Assembly: GCA_024516155.1 (NCBI GenBank)
Contig: JAJJXM010000046.1
Span: forward strand, 372,001-436,000
DNA from: Pyronema omphalodes
Lineage: Eukaryota; Ascomycota; Pezizomycetes; Pezizales; Pyronemataceae
Direction: 5' to 3'
DNA length: 64,000 nucleotides
The notes under the pieces were generated by a model that was not told the origin of the DNA, made no database searches, and was given only the letters and a program-made list of their open reading frames with translations. Below are positions 23,630 to 35,126 of the stretch, piece by piece (position 1 is the first letter of the stretch; every line of letters starts with the position of its first letter). The translations under genes and the position numbers were made by a program.

Positions 23630-25437
23630 AGAAGCTCCGAAATAGAATAACTTCATGATTTGAAATCTGTACTAAAATACTAAGAGCTAGTGGATTTGGA
23701 ATTTCGGCTTGGAATATGGAGGTTTATTGGATGGAGCAGATAGAGATGGCATGGAAGGGATGGAGGATGGGGACATCGAAGTGGGAGTTGATGAAAGTCC
23801 GATAAAAACTCGATGAAAGCTAGTAGAATACATTTAACCCATAGAAGCTGTAGCCTAAGAGTTATGATTTTATGGCATGTAAAAGCTAAGAGCTGGATAC
23901 TACAGCCTCTAATCAAGCTTACCCTTGGTGTCTCTGGAATTCGAATATTTCGTCAGTGGAGTCCGGGCAAGGGGGCGAATATTCTAGTAGATTACGAACG
24001 ATGCTACCCCGCTCCGCACCAAGGACTGCGATTATGTTAGATATGACGCCATTTAAATGAGTCTCCTAGTGAGGACTTGGAGAAATAGAGAAGAGATAAT
24101 AGCGAAACCAGGAAATCGAGAAATTGGAAATAGCGGATAGCGAAGTTACAGACAAATGAATGCTCTGATGACTGTCAGGCCGGATGTTGTTTTCTCAAAA
24201 AAAAACCCCTATTGGATACCATACGAGGATATGAGGCCACGGGACTGTGAAACTATGGTTGGGAGCGTTGTATAAATAAGAAATAAGAAATAATCAATTA
24301 TGAATAGGAGCGAAAATAAAAAATCATTTGAGATGTCGTCGATTGTTATAAGAGACCGGGGCCAAGAATAGCTGATAATAAGTTGACCTGAAAGTCTGGC
24401 AACGGTAGAGCATATAAATATGGTCATGGGGGTTAGATGGATAAAGTTCACAACCACTTAACGTTTGGATATGGATCCGATACTGGGAAGCCCTCAGGAT
24501 GAAAGCTCCCATAAACAGAGGCGCGAGTATCGAAAATTATTAACGCTGTGATGATGAGGTATACATCTATCTATCCATTCTATCTATCTATTCATCTCTA
24601 TATCTGTATGTATACACGTCTAGCAGATTTAAATACGACATACGGGCGGCGGAGCAGTACATAACTACATCACCCGAAGTGATGTGTTAATGATGAACTC
24701 AGAGCCTATATCTCCGCCTCTGGGCTTGAGAATCATTATATATCATTCGTTTGACGCTCGCCTCTCGTACATACTCGAAATTTGGAAGTTGGAAAGCAAA
24801 AATCAAACTTCTGTATGCCATGCCTGTCGATTGCATGTTTACAGTATTCCAACTGCAATATTTACTGGGCATATATGATAAAATAAAAAGGGATACAAGA
24901 GTTGCTACATATCTAATGGCTTCGATGTAAATCTTTTTAGGGCTTTGAAAAGTCCTGGAATAATACGAGGCAAATTGTACGTGCTAATATCATCATCGCG
25001 ATATAAGGATACGGTGGGCTTAGGTTACAATAAGACTCTCATAAAAAAATAGGTGGATAAAATTGCCATGTTCAAGTTTACTTATCTTCCTTATGTACGA
25101 GATCTTTTTTTTATAAAGTGTAGAGTGGAACTAAGTAATATCCAGAGATGCTATAGTTAAGGGCTTGACAATTTATGAATTTGAAGAATAAAATCATTAT
25201 CGCAATGTAGGCTGTAAATTGCCACAGGGCATCCATGAGTCAACCAACTGTGGATCTTATCATCCCCTTAAGTTGGTTCTCTGAACACGAAAACAGCCGG
25301 GTGTTTAGAATGGTATGTCTGAGCTACAAACCTACCGTTGATGAAAACTTGCTTTGAACCCCTTTTCCTTTCCCCTTCGATAAAAAGGCATCACTATCAG
25401 AGTGTTGAAAGTTTTTAAGGAACACAAAAAAAGATAT

Positions 25438-25522
25438 TCCGTTACGGGGAATTGAACCCCGGTCTGGCCGGATTAATGCTCTGCATGAGAGCGGCCGATG
25501 CTAGCCACTACACCATAACGGA
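25438..25522 (-). tRNA. tRNA-Glu (CUC) with 14-nt intron
   Basis: The sense strand folds as a cloverleaf. The acceptor stem TCCGTTA/TAACGGA is perfect, the D-arm has AGTGGCT, the anticodon stem is GGCCG/CGGCC, and the T-arm is CGGGG-TTCAATT-CCCCG. The anticodon loop is CTCTCA plus C, split after the residue following CUC by an intron of about 14 nt. The AGAGC of the intron can pair with GCUCU covering the anticodon, the usual precursor fold. The body agrees with fungal tRNA-Glu. A near-identical copy lies at 46,512-46,596. Confidence 0.93.
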
Positions 25523-28500
25523 TTATATCTTTAATTGGAATGTTGTCAATACAGACAATGAAATCTCTTATGTAGTCATGCCAGAATGTCGCCTGCGATC
25601 CTGTGATTAGGCGATAAATCTCCCAGGTGAAGCGAAATCTCCTAAATACTGATTCCTATAGATTCTTAGTGGAAATTACCATGTATCAGCTTCCTTGAAA
25701 TGTTTGATTTCCAATTAATACATAATTAGTAGTGTTGCATGATGATACTGTGCAGACGTGATTCTATATATGCCACGGCGTCGGTGCATGTCGCATAGCT
25801 CGACTGAAAAGCTCTGGCTAACTATATATATTGCGCAAAATTTTTGCCTCGAGCGGGTTTAGGGATACAGATAGTGATAACGGAAGAGAAATGTTTAAAA
25901 ATGTAGTATGTAGTAGCGATTTAAAAATAAGTTGATTTTCATTCGATGATCACGAGCTACGCGATACCTAGTCGAATTCCTTAGCTGCATTGGTTGCAGA
26001 TCAAGATGCATGCGCATGCGCAGAGATGTTACACAACCTCATCTATCCGGACTGAAGCGGAATCCAATTGAACCACCAGATGGAATCACGCCTTGAGTTT
26101 AGCCGCACTGGCATCAATGCGACGAATCATGAACTGGAGGAATCGTGTCTACATACATACGGTGAGGGCTGAGTAAATTCTGAAACTGCCACCTCGGAAT
26201 AAGGCCTTTAGCGTCGGGTTTATGTGTCTTCAGTTTCCGTGTCCTGAATGTCTGAGAAAAAACACCGCAGTTCTTCGAAAAATTAAAAGGCGCCGTCTGT
26301 ATCATGGTAATCCGTATTAAAACCGGAGGACTTCCTGAGCTTCATAGCAATAGACGGGAGGGCCCATTTTGAATAAGAAATTTTTTACCAAAAAAAAGTG
26401 AATGAAGCGCTCGGATAGACAGGGGAATGCATGCGTCCCTGCCTACTCAGATCTTTTATTGCTATCGCACGGATGAAGTTGGGGTTGTTCTATCCACCCC
26501 GAATAGAGTCATGGGAAGTTCTCCAATGTGTGATACGTGTGATATCTAAGTAAAACTACACATTATATCCTTCATTTAACTCATTGTAGAGAAGCAGATT
26601 ATAAGTTAGGGAGATATAACCTGTTTTCATTGGAAGCTGCATACTTGTTGGGACAGATATACCCTCATGACCATGTGCGCATAAAATTCAAGAGATATGT
26701 TCACGCCTCATTATATTAATTTACTTTACCGAACTGGACGAAAGGCAAGGATGATTGGCACAGATTACGAAGAATTTTAAGGGAAACTCTTCCCACCGTG
26801 TTGCTGTAGACTGTATGTAATGGCAGACCGGGAACAAGACTACACTGAACTCAAGCTTTGGACAAGTTTTAGCGCATGATAAAAGATGAATCGCCAAAAT
26901 CTCTTTAGGGAGAAAAATATGTGCCAGGTGCTATTGTCGGATGGGAATATTGGAAACGAGCTTAAGGCAGCCAAGACCGAGCGGAGTATCATGATTAGAA
27001 AAAACAAATTGCTAAAAAGAAATACATTCCTTTTGGTCGTTCTAATGAGTCATTTTCTTGTCTAAACAGTTATTATATTTTAAATTTCCTTCTCATTTTG
27101 ATTCTAGCTGTATTCCGAGATTTTTTACACCTTTCATTTGGTCCCGGGATGAGATCATAGGGCATCACTCGCTAGTATCACGATTTATTCATATGATCCG
27201 TAAAGAAATGAAGAAGATAAGGGGGGCTCGCTAGGTGACCTCAGTAATGAGGACGAGATTTTACGTATTTGTATCGTTCTGCATAGGGCTTTCACACCTC
27301 GGTCAGAGTAGGATTAAAATCAAATCAAATCAAAGAAATGGTATAACCATGCCATTTAAATAGCTAGTATTAAGTCATATCTACCTTTATCAAAGTCTAA
27401 AATTCAGTATCTTACATATCGAGTCAAGCGAAACCTACCCAACTGCGAAATAAATTATGTTCAGTGTTTACAATAGTTTGGCATCATCTGTCACTACTTT
27501 CCTTGTCTCTTTTAGACAACTAATAAAAAGTCTTCGGATTATTGGGATATTACATGGCCAAAATCGATAATTCATTCGAATAATGTTGAAATCCTCATAG
27601 AAGCGTGAGCGTACAAAGCTCTTGTACATGATGATGCGAGATGGATGAGAGATAGGATATGGGGGCATACTGGCCAAATTTACACACACATAGACCGCTC
27701 CGGGTTGTTTCCCAGCAGGCCCCCAGGGTAAAAACAGGACCTGGATCTCTTAATTTACATAAGCTATATCATAACCTTAATGTTCGGTACATCAACGAAT
27801 TTCAAACGATTAACCTTATAGCAGCGACCGAGGATTGGAGATCCGAGATCTCTGCAGTAGGTATGAAATTTGGTTTAATTTTACATAAAGTTACTACCAT
27901 CGTAATTACCAGACTATATATGATCAAACCAAAGACTTTTGGCGGGAGATGGCTCCTTTCTGCATTTCAGTGATCATCGTTATTCTTTTACTAAACTCGC
28001 AGGCAACACGTTCAATGATATCTTATCAATATAACAACTACTTACACAAAACACATAGCCCCAGGAACCCTTCAAACCCCGCACAACGAAGCAAAAAGCC
28101 TCACGTCGCGAGCCAACCCTAGCGCAATACCAACCCGAACCTCCAATCTCTCCCACTCTTTCACCCCTAGCTCCTCAATTGCCTGCAGATCATAGAATTG
28201 CTCTAGTACCAATACTTCTCCGGCTTTTCTAATTGCTGCATTTCCTGTCGGTTTGCCTCGATGGTTAAGAAACCATTGGATGTATTGATCAAGGAGATCA
28301 TCGGGAGACCCAGTCTCGAGTATTTGGAGTGTAGAGACGAGGTGAAAACTGGTAGATTAGTGAATGATAGTGGGGTATAGATACGGTATCTGGTGGGGGG
28401 CCTCAGAAGAGGGGCCACCAGAAGTTGATACTTGATATGGCGGGCGGAGATGACGAGGTTATGGTGGATCCAGAGGGTGTGACAGACGGGGCGATTGCAG

Positions 28501-28630
28501 GCCTAGCGAGTGTGACGGACGAGGCTATTGCGGGCCTGGAGAGTTTGGCACGCGCAAGTCTTGTTGTTCGCAGAGGCAGTATTTAGAGTTTTGCTGGTAA
28601 TGCATCTAATGTAGCACTCCCCATGGCAAT

Positions 28631-29200
28631 TTAATCACCCCACGGCTTCAGATAGCCAGTAGGTATTGGACGACAGATGTTGTCACCTGCTGGTAGTTGA
28701 AGACAGACTCCCCTGTAATAGCTGCGGCACTCGGGAGCGGTGCATCTCCAACGTGATATGAGCTGGAGGATATAACGGGTTTCCTCTGATGGTGATTTAT
28801 CCGCGTTGTCCGTATTGTCTGGCTCTACCTCAGTTTCTGCTGTCATTTTATTCTTCGGTAGAAATGTTGGAGTAGTTGTCAGGATAGTGGTGGTTGGATA
28901 TTCCTGTTTCTTCTCCCCGCTCCGGGGCTTATCTTCATCAGACCCAATCCCCTCTTCCTCACGTTTTCCATAAGAAAAGACTGCCTGAACTAGATCTCTC
29001 TTGCACCCAGCGTCTACACAATAGCGAACTATCCTCTCTATATGCTCACAGCCTCCGGGTTCTTCAATGCTACGCTGCAGAGGTGGCCAGCGTTTTCCAC
29101 CTTGTAGCACCAGAGCCTTACACCACAAGAAGACTACCTGGTCCCTGTTATCTCCCTTCCTTAATTCCATAGCAACCCGCCGATCCACCTTATCACGCAT
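28631..29200 (-). CDS. Unidentified protein, 3' part of a multi-exon gene
   Basis: The visible frame runs from an ATG at 29,200 to the stop at 28,631 (189 residues). The same frame stays open upstream to about 29,262 and encodes GHYIFGEGNNEGPGAYDYEA just before the MRDKVDRRV segment, so the true exon probably starts near 29,260 after an intron. The first third is well-ordered and coding-like (KVDRRVAMELRKGDNRDQ, a Trp/Pro-rich segment, then EHIERIVRYCVDAGCKRDL). A low-complexity acidic linker follows, then a Cys-rich tail (RWRCTAPECRSYYRGVC). I do not recognise the family. An upstream frame at 29,288-29,647 (no ATG, Pro/Ser/Lys-rich) may be part of the same gene, but I could not find a phase-compatible junction. 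Confidence 0.55.
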   Translation of the reverse strand: MRDKVDRRVAMELRKGDNRDQVVFLWCKALVLQGGKRWPPLQRSIEEPGGCEHIERIVRYCVDAGCKRDLVQAVFSYGKREEEGIGSDEDKPRSGEKKQEYPTTTILTTTPTFLPKNKMTAETEVEPDNTDNADKSPSEETRYILQLISRWRCTAPECRSYYRGVCLQLPAGDNICRPIPTGYLKPWGD

Positions 29201-31137
29201 GGCCTCATAATCGTATGCACCCGGGCCTTCATTGTTCCCTTCTCCGAAGATGTAATGCCCATCTCAGTTCAACTTTGTCTTCCCCAACTATTGCTTTGCT
29301 TGATACAAGACAGACATATCCTTATTTTTATTCTTTTTTTCATTGTCCTTTATTTTAGGATCGGTGGGGGATTCGGCAGTAGGCGCGGGTTCACCTAGAC
29401 GCGGTGAATCAGGTGCAGGCGCGCTCGAAGGTGATGTTGGCGACTTGTTGATATGTAATGGGACACCATTCGGATGAGACAGTGATTTTGGCGATTTTGG
29501 GAGTATCATTGAGTTTTGATCTGGCTTCTGTTGCGGGTTTTTTTGGCGCTGGATTGGGTGCTGGATGTCAATCGTCGCTTCGGAGGCATTGCATGTAGGT
29601 GTCGACACGAACGTTTGGTGCGTCGCGGCTGTTGCTATGTAGGACAAAAAAAATCAGGACTTTTGTCCGCCAACGCGAAAATTTGATGCTTCCAAGATCC
29701 ACCGTATCCATCATGGCCGACCACTCGTGAAGTCAAAGTACTAGAACCAAAGTGGATGCATACGTCGTCTTGGCTGGTGAGACGTGGGTTCTGCCCTATT
29801 TCACGTGTTATATTTGTCTCTCCTCCATCTACCAATCACTCCATCACTTACTCGTCGCATCTCAACAAACATTATATTGGTTTATGCGATAGATATACCG
29901 ATCTGTAGAGTATTACGAGCGCTCCAGTTTCGCACACCGGAACTATCAAATGTTGAAAAAAACAACGCCGCAATAACAGCCGCGCTTCTCCACAACGACC
30001 GCGCGTGGGTGTTCCGCTCGGAGTAGGCCTTCCCCGGGGTGTCCGGGCGCAGGTTTCTTCTGACACCTTCCGAAAACTCACTGGTATATATTCCCCGCAT
30101 TGCACATCGTCGTGTTCAATGTTTGGTTAGGTTTAATCTAGGGCGCTTTTGGCTATCTACGTAGGGATGCAACGTCGGGACTCCGGAGAGGAAAATCCGA
30201 TTTTCCGCAAGCAAGGCTGTGATGGTGATGCACCGGCCCACGACACAGCTCGTATTCATAACGCGTTAAAAATGGCGCATTTCACTACAGCCTTGTACGT
30301 AGCATACTTTTGCGGATATGATGAGAATTTTTTTGTTTATAATTCCCGAAGAAAATAAAAACTGACTATTGAATATGTAAATAATGGAAGATAGATCTGT
30401 ATTATGATTTTTTGACGGGTGCAACTGGCCACTAAGGGAATATAATTCTGATTATTCTTCAACGATAAGTTGGAAATGCAGTGTATATACCTAAGCGTTA
30501 AGAGTGATACGCTTTGCTTCAACGGATAAACCCCCACTCTCCGCGGCCAAGACCGGACACTCCGCATCAACTTCTGGAAGAAAACGAGGACCGGAGCCGG
30601 AAGATAGTTACCGCCGGAGAACCCCGGCAAAGAGCAGAAGGGACGACACCAATTACCCCATGCATGTTAATTCATCTGTCAATGGAGTTGGTATCGGTTA
30701 CCTGGAGGCTGGAATGAATTTTAGCCGAACAGATGGTATTAACCGGACAGACGATGCCTTGAAACACCGTTGACGTATATGTATATGTTAAGAATTCAAT
30801 GGGAAAGCTTATCTCTTGGGATGTAAACCAAATCAAAGATTAACCGAACTGTGGAGTCACCGGTGTGCGGAGTAACCTAAAGTGTGATCGACACCCCAGG
30901 ATCCACAGTTTAGTTCGAACCAAAAAAGGACGACCAGCCATCAAGTTGAGAAATTCCTGCGGCTTCTCCGAAGTGAATCTGGGGAACCTGGGATGGCAAT
31001 TCACGCATGGCATCGGTCAATTCGCCGAGTTTATGGCGGAGGGGTTTCTAAAGCGGATGCCTTTAAGATCACTCAACACCCCTCAATAACTTCCCACCCA
31101 TCCGATCATCCTTTCCTCCGTTTGAAAACTTGTGAGA
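29201..31137. other. Region upstream of the glycosidase gene
   Basis: It contains the possible upstream exon of the minus-strand gene (29,288-29,647) and then no supportable gene. The 600 bp before the glycosidase start are unusually rich in CCGGAG/GCGGAG words, listed separately as possible carbon-repressor sites. Confidence 0.5.
30539..31041 (+). promoter_or_regulatory. Cluster of CreA/Mig1-type SYGGRG words upstream of glycosidase
   Basis: Seven matches to SYGGRG or its complement lie between 600 and 97 bp upstream of the glycosidase ATG: 30,539-30,544, 30,560-30,565, 30,591-30,596, 30,614-30,619, 30,851-30,856, 30,867-30,872 and 31,036-31,041. About two would be expected by chance in this length. 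CreA-type carbon catabolite repression of secreted glycosidases is well established in ascomycetes, so regulation by glucose is a reasonable guess. Confidence 0.35.
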
Positions 31138-33505
31138 ATGGTGGGAATAAACAGAACTGCTACGGTTGTAGCTACCACGGCCTTTCTCTCAGCGAGCTCT
31201 GTCTTTGCGTCTGCACCGGCAGCTGAGGATCTTCGCCTCCAGGTTACAGCCGAAGGAAACATCAACTACTTCCTCCGCGACGAGACGACAGCTGCTCAGG
31301 TTTTATTCACGGATACCAAGAATGCAACCTCTGGAGGAATTAGACGATTCTTGACTGCATTCCCGGCTGGAAATTCGGGGCAGGTAACCTACTTCCACCC
31401 GCTCAACGACACCTCCGATGTTTTCACTGTCTCTTTGGTCAATGGCACTCTCAAGTCTGAAACCGGTGACCATGAGAAAGTTGGTGTTAAGGGAGCAATG
31501 GAATTCTCTAAGGATTCAAAGATGGGAGTTACAGTGATGGGAGCAACTAGAGCAGTGAGGGATTACGTCGAGGGTCGCGGAGTGATGCACGAGAGTGAGT
31601 ATCGCTATACATGTTTCTAAGATACCAGCAACTAATTCGAAAATAGTCTTCAACTATACTCTCAGTCCTGTTTTTAACGAGAGCTACTTTCAACTTAATC
31701 GCAAATGGATTAATAGTTCTAAAACCATGGACTTGACCTTCCATGCGGGAGAAAACCTTAGATTTGCGGTGACGCCCAGCAGCAACGGTTACACACCTCC
31801 AACCATTGAATTTCTTCGCAAGGGAGCCGGCCCCGGATACGCCAACTGGTCTGTTCTCTTAAACGAGACCAGTCTTACGGGACTTCCTACCACTGGATTA
31901 TTCCTCGCTGAGAATGCTACGTCTACATACAACTTCAAAGGCAGCGGTTCGGATCCTAAAGCGTTGGCTAACGCTCTACACGGATTGAATAACGGAACCA
32001 ACCCGATTGCAAAGCAGATTTCCTTCCTTACATATGCCGATAAGTTTACCGCCGGTGGTTTCCGTTTCCTGACCTACTTTGGTCGCGACACTCTTTTCTC
32101 GCTCCGCTTGTTGATGCCTCTCCTGCAGACTGAGGCCATCGAATCAGCTCTTGGCTCAGTTATTGCCCGTACAAACCCCATTGACGGTGGCCTCTGTCAT
32201 GAGGAGACGATTGGTGATTATGCCTCTTTTGTCAATATCAACAATAACGAGTCCTACAAGGGAGACGAGGCCAACTTTGACTACAAGATGGTTGATACCG
32301 ACATGCTACTCCTTCCAGTTTTGTCGCACTACTTCCTTGAGCTTCCTCAAGGTAAGAACCGTGCTGCGGTTCTCTTAAATAAGACTTCCGAATTTGCCAA
32401 TGGAACAACCTACGCAAAGCTTCTGGACCATAATATCCAGAGAGTTTTCAACCTCACCACCCCCTTTGCTAAGAATCCAGTTGCTGAAAACTTGATTGCT
32501 TTCAAGAAGGGAATCCCCGTTGGTAACTGGCGTGATAGTAACGCAGGGAATGGATGGGGAACGGTTGCATTCGACAACAACGTAGCCTATGCACCGGCAT
32601 GTTTGCGCGCTATCCAAGCCCTTTCAGAAGCTGGAATAATCGACCAATCACTCGCCAGAAAAGCCAGCACCTACGCCTCCGTCTGGGAGAGCAAAGCTGA
32701 GACTTTTTTCAAAACCACCGTTGATTACCAGACCTCTGAGAAGCGTCTTCACAACTTTATTCAAGCTGCAAACTTAACCGAAGGACTCTTGTACGGCGAA
32801 GGATCCCTCAACTCCACTAACACTAGCACCACCACCAGGAGATATCCAGTCGCCACTCTCAAGAAACAAGAATCAAACACAACCTTCTACTCCATCTCCC
32901 GAAACTCCGATTCTCAAATTCAAGTCCTGAACTCCGACCTTGGTTTCGCTCTTCTCCTACGTACCGAGATCTCATCGGACCTCCTTCGTGGTGTTGTCAC
33001 CGCTCTACAACCATTCCCCCGGGGTCTCTTAACCAATATTGGCATGTTGATTTCTAACCCCGCGTATTCCTCCAACACCAGTGACATTCCGACCTTTTCT
33101 CCGGCTGCGTATCATGGTACCGTTGTCTGGTCCTTCCAACAAGCCATTATGGCCGCAGGAATTCAACGGCAACTCAACTTCTGTGGAGGATCCGTATCTT
33201 CTCCTCAAGTCGATTTTAATAAGCCACCTTCAAAATCTCCTGTATGGTGCAAAGATAAGCAATTGGTTAAGGATTTAAAGGACGCGCAAATGAGATTGTG
33301 GCAAGGAATTAAAGGAGTGGCTGATGAGACTTTGTTTAGTGAGTTGTGGAGTTATACTTATGACAAAATGAAGCAGAGGTTTGAGGTTATTGGGTTGGGT
33401 GCTCTGGCTCCCGAGGGAACGGAGGCGGATGCCATTCAGCTTTGGAGTTTTACGTTTTTGGCGTTGGCGGACCCGAGGAGTAGTACTGCGACTGGGAGAG
33501 TTTAA
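31138..33505 (+). CDS. Secreted six-hairpin glycosidase (debranching-enzyme-like)
   Basis: Two exons, 31,138-31,594 and 31,647-33,505, around a 52-nt intron (GTGAGT...AATAG, phase 1); 771 residues. The start is the ATG at 31,138; the frame runs six bases further to a GTG. Residues 1-25 are a signal peptide (hydrophobic core VVATTAFLSASSVFA, then ASAPAAE). An N-terminal beta-rich region of about 230 residues is followed by an (alpha/alpha)6-type domain with landmarks TYFGRDTLFSLRLL, GGLCHEETIGDY, GNWRDSNAGNGWGT and NNVAYAPACLRAI near residues 280-500. These are features of fungal proteins annotated as six-hairpin or glycogen-debranching-like glycosidases. There are many Asn-X-Ser/Thr sites, consistent with secretion. 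A polysaccharide-degrading role is inferred; the exact substrate and GH family cannot be set by eye. Confidence 0.87.
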
Positions 33506-33968
33506 GACGCAAGGGGGGTGGGTGACTGTAGATGAGCCTATGTCTGCTTATGTAGACGAAGAAATTGCCCGGGATTAACAGGGCTTTATGTATATATAAA
33601 ATATTACGATACTATGAGATTTTGAGATTTTTTACGTTCCAAATGATACCTAAGATGAAAATTCACGATTAATCCTTAGATATCCATGATATGATTGATA
33701 TCTACAGCATTCATATTTATGCCACTGATGATAACTGAAACCTGAAAAAAAAAAAAACGCAAATATTAATATATATAAATGTTAACAATACGAAATTCTC
33801 CATTAAATATTAAATACTTTTCAAAACTAGCCGACCTAGATAAGACATGATACAGAATACCCCATTCTTCGCCTTTCAGGTCCCTTCCCTATCTCTAACT
33901 TGATATTACATATTATCCCCCCCCCCCTCCCCCCCTGTCCCTTCAGAATAAAATTCCAAGCCTATCGA
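33506..33968. other. Convergent intergenic spacer
   Basis: About 460 bp between convergent genes, A+T-rich, with an A12-type run near 33,748 and a C-rich tract at 33,917-33,935. It probably holds both 3' untranslated regions; no gene is seen. Confidence 0.6.
33917..33935. repeat. Poly-C tract (C11-T-C7)
   Basis: Eleven C, one T and seven C just beyond the stop codon of the minus-strand gene ending at 33,969. Confidence 0.85.
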
Positions 33969-35126
33969 TTACAAAGCCCTACCATCACCCCGTTTTTCTA
34001 ACCTCTCAATAACCTTTCTAATCTCCCTCATTAATAACGCCGTATCATCTTTCAGCCCATACTTTTGTGACCACCCTTCCGTCTCTCCAACTAACGGTTC
34101 AATATTATCCATAACTTTTTCAATCTTCAGAAAGACACCGTGAAGTTTATAAAGCATTGCTTCGATAGTTACTTCCTGTTTCGATTCCTTTGAAGAAATA
34201 GAGTGAGTAGAGGGGGCTGAACCAGAAGAACTAGTCAAGTATTGGCCAGATTCATTCCTATCAGCAGATACAGAGACAGTAACAGAAGAAGATCCAGGAG
34301 CCAAAGCACGGGAAGTAGGAAATGGAGATTTCCGGGGCTTCTTAGTAGTGGTAGTGTTAACAGATCCATCTCCAAGTCGATAACCACACTTATGACACTT
34401 TGCCCGCTTCTTGTCTTTTTTTACTTTTACCCCCTTGGGGGGAAAACTAAAGCCCGAGAAATCCTTATCACTATCCCTATCTAGCTCCACTTGACAGCTT
34501 GAGGAAAGACTTGCTTTGTCCTCATCTTCCCCGAATATCATGGAGCTAAATGATGTATATATATCGTCATCCCTGGAAATTATTGAAACATTTACATCAT
34601 CCCTATTGTTTCTTTTATCCCTGTTGGAGTTTTCGGAGACAGTTGATAATGCCGAAGAAGAAGGTGATAGTAGACGGAGGGTTTTAACAGCTGTTGTACT
34701 GTTTGGTGCAGGGTTCTTATAGTATGGTGTTCCTCGTGGCGATTCGGATTTGCGAGAATATGGGGATCCTGGAGGTGCTGATAAAATTGAGAATGGAGGA
34801 TGTGGCAGTGACGGGGAGACTGGGCTTGAACACTGGGAATAGGCGAATTCTGAGAGAGATGTGGTTGATGATATGGATATAGGTTCTGGATAATGAGATG
34901 GTGTTGGTTGGTATAGGGAGTAGTTGGAGGGGAGTGGAGATAATAGCGATATTGCGGAGTGTTGCGGAGATATATCTGAGTGCACAGGCTTCGGTATGGA
35001 GATAGTGATAGGATTGAGATTTGGAGAACTTTCGACGGGAAGAAGAGGCTGATCAGTGCTGTGGGTTTCTGGGCGACGGTTACGGCGGAAAATACGCCGG
35101 AGGTTGGTGAAGGCGCGGATTTTCAT
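33969..35126 (-). CDS. Unidentified Ser/Pro-rich protein with C-terminal helical segment
   Basis: A single open frame of 385 residues from an ATG at 35,126. The N-terminus is strongly basic (RAFTNLRRIFRRNRR). Residues about 20-270 are Ser/Pro/Thr-rich and probably disordered. A KCHKCGYRLGD segment near residue 243 has one CxxC pair and sits next to a Lys-rich stretch. The last 65 residues (from VTIEAMLYKLHG to VIERLEKRGD) look well folded and helical, and are the likely conserved core. I recognise no family. The length, ATG start and clean termination support a real gene. It is divergent from the 36,340 gene across about 1.2 kb. Confidence 0.65.
   Translation of the reverse strand: MKIRAFTNLRRIFRRNRRPETHSTDQPLLPVESSPNLNPITISIPKPVHSDISPQHSAISLLSPLPSNYSLYQPTPSHYPEPISISSTTSLSEFAYSQCSSPVSPSLPHPPFSILSAPPGSPYSRKSESPRGTPYYKNPAPNSTTAVKTLRLLSPSSSALSTVSENSNRDKRNNRDDVNVSIISRDDDIYTSFSSMIFGEDEDKASLSSSCQVELDRDSDKDFSGFSFPPKGVKVKKDKKRAKCHKCGYRLGDGSVNTTTTKKPRKSPFPTSRALAPGSSSVTVSVSADRNESGQYLTSSSGSAPSTHSISSKESKQEVTIEAMLYKLHGVFLKIEKVMDNIEPLVGETEGWSQKYGLKDDTALLMREIRKVIERLEKRGDGRAL

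Larger units (their letters stand above)
22655..28630. other. Gene-poor, A+T-rich region with one tRNA
   Basis: Nearly 6 kb with no supportable protein gene. It contains the tRNA-Glu at 25,438-25,522, a paired repeat with TTCnnGAA cores at 23,568-23,629, and A+T-rich DNA with frequent stops from about 24,100 to 28,000. The composition differs from the flanks and could reflect an old, mutated transposon landing zone next to a tRNA, but no transposase or terminal repeats are visible. Confidence 0.55.

Noticed and set aside
29288..29647. Independent gene starting at 29,647
   Set aside because: The frame starts with TTG, is low-complexity, and lacks a phase-compatible junction; it is kept only as a possible exon.
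31132..31137. GTG start for the glycosidase
   Set aside because: The ATG at 31,138 gives a normal signal peptide, and eukaryotic genes rarely start at GTG.
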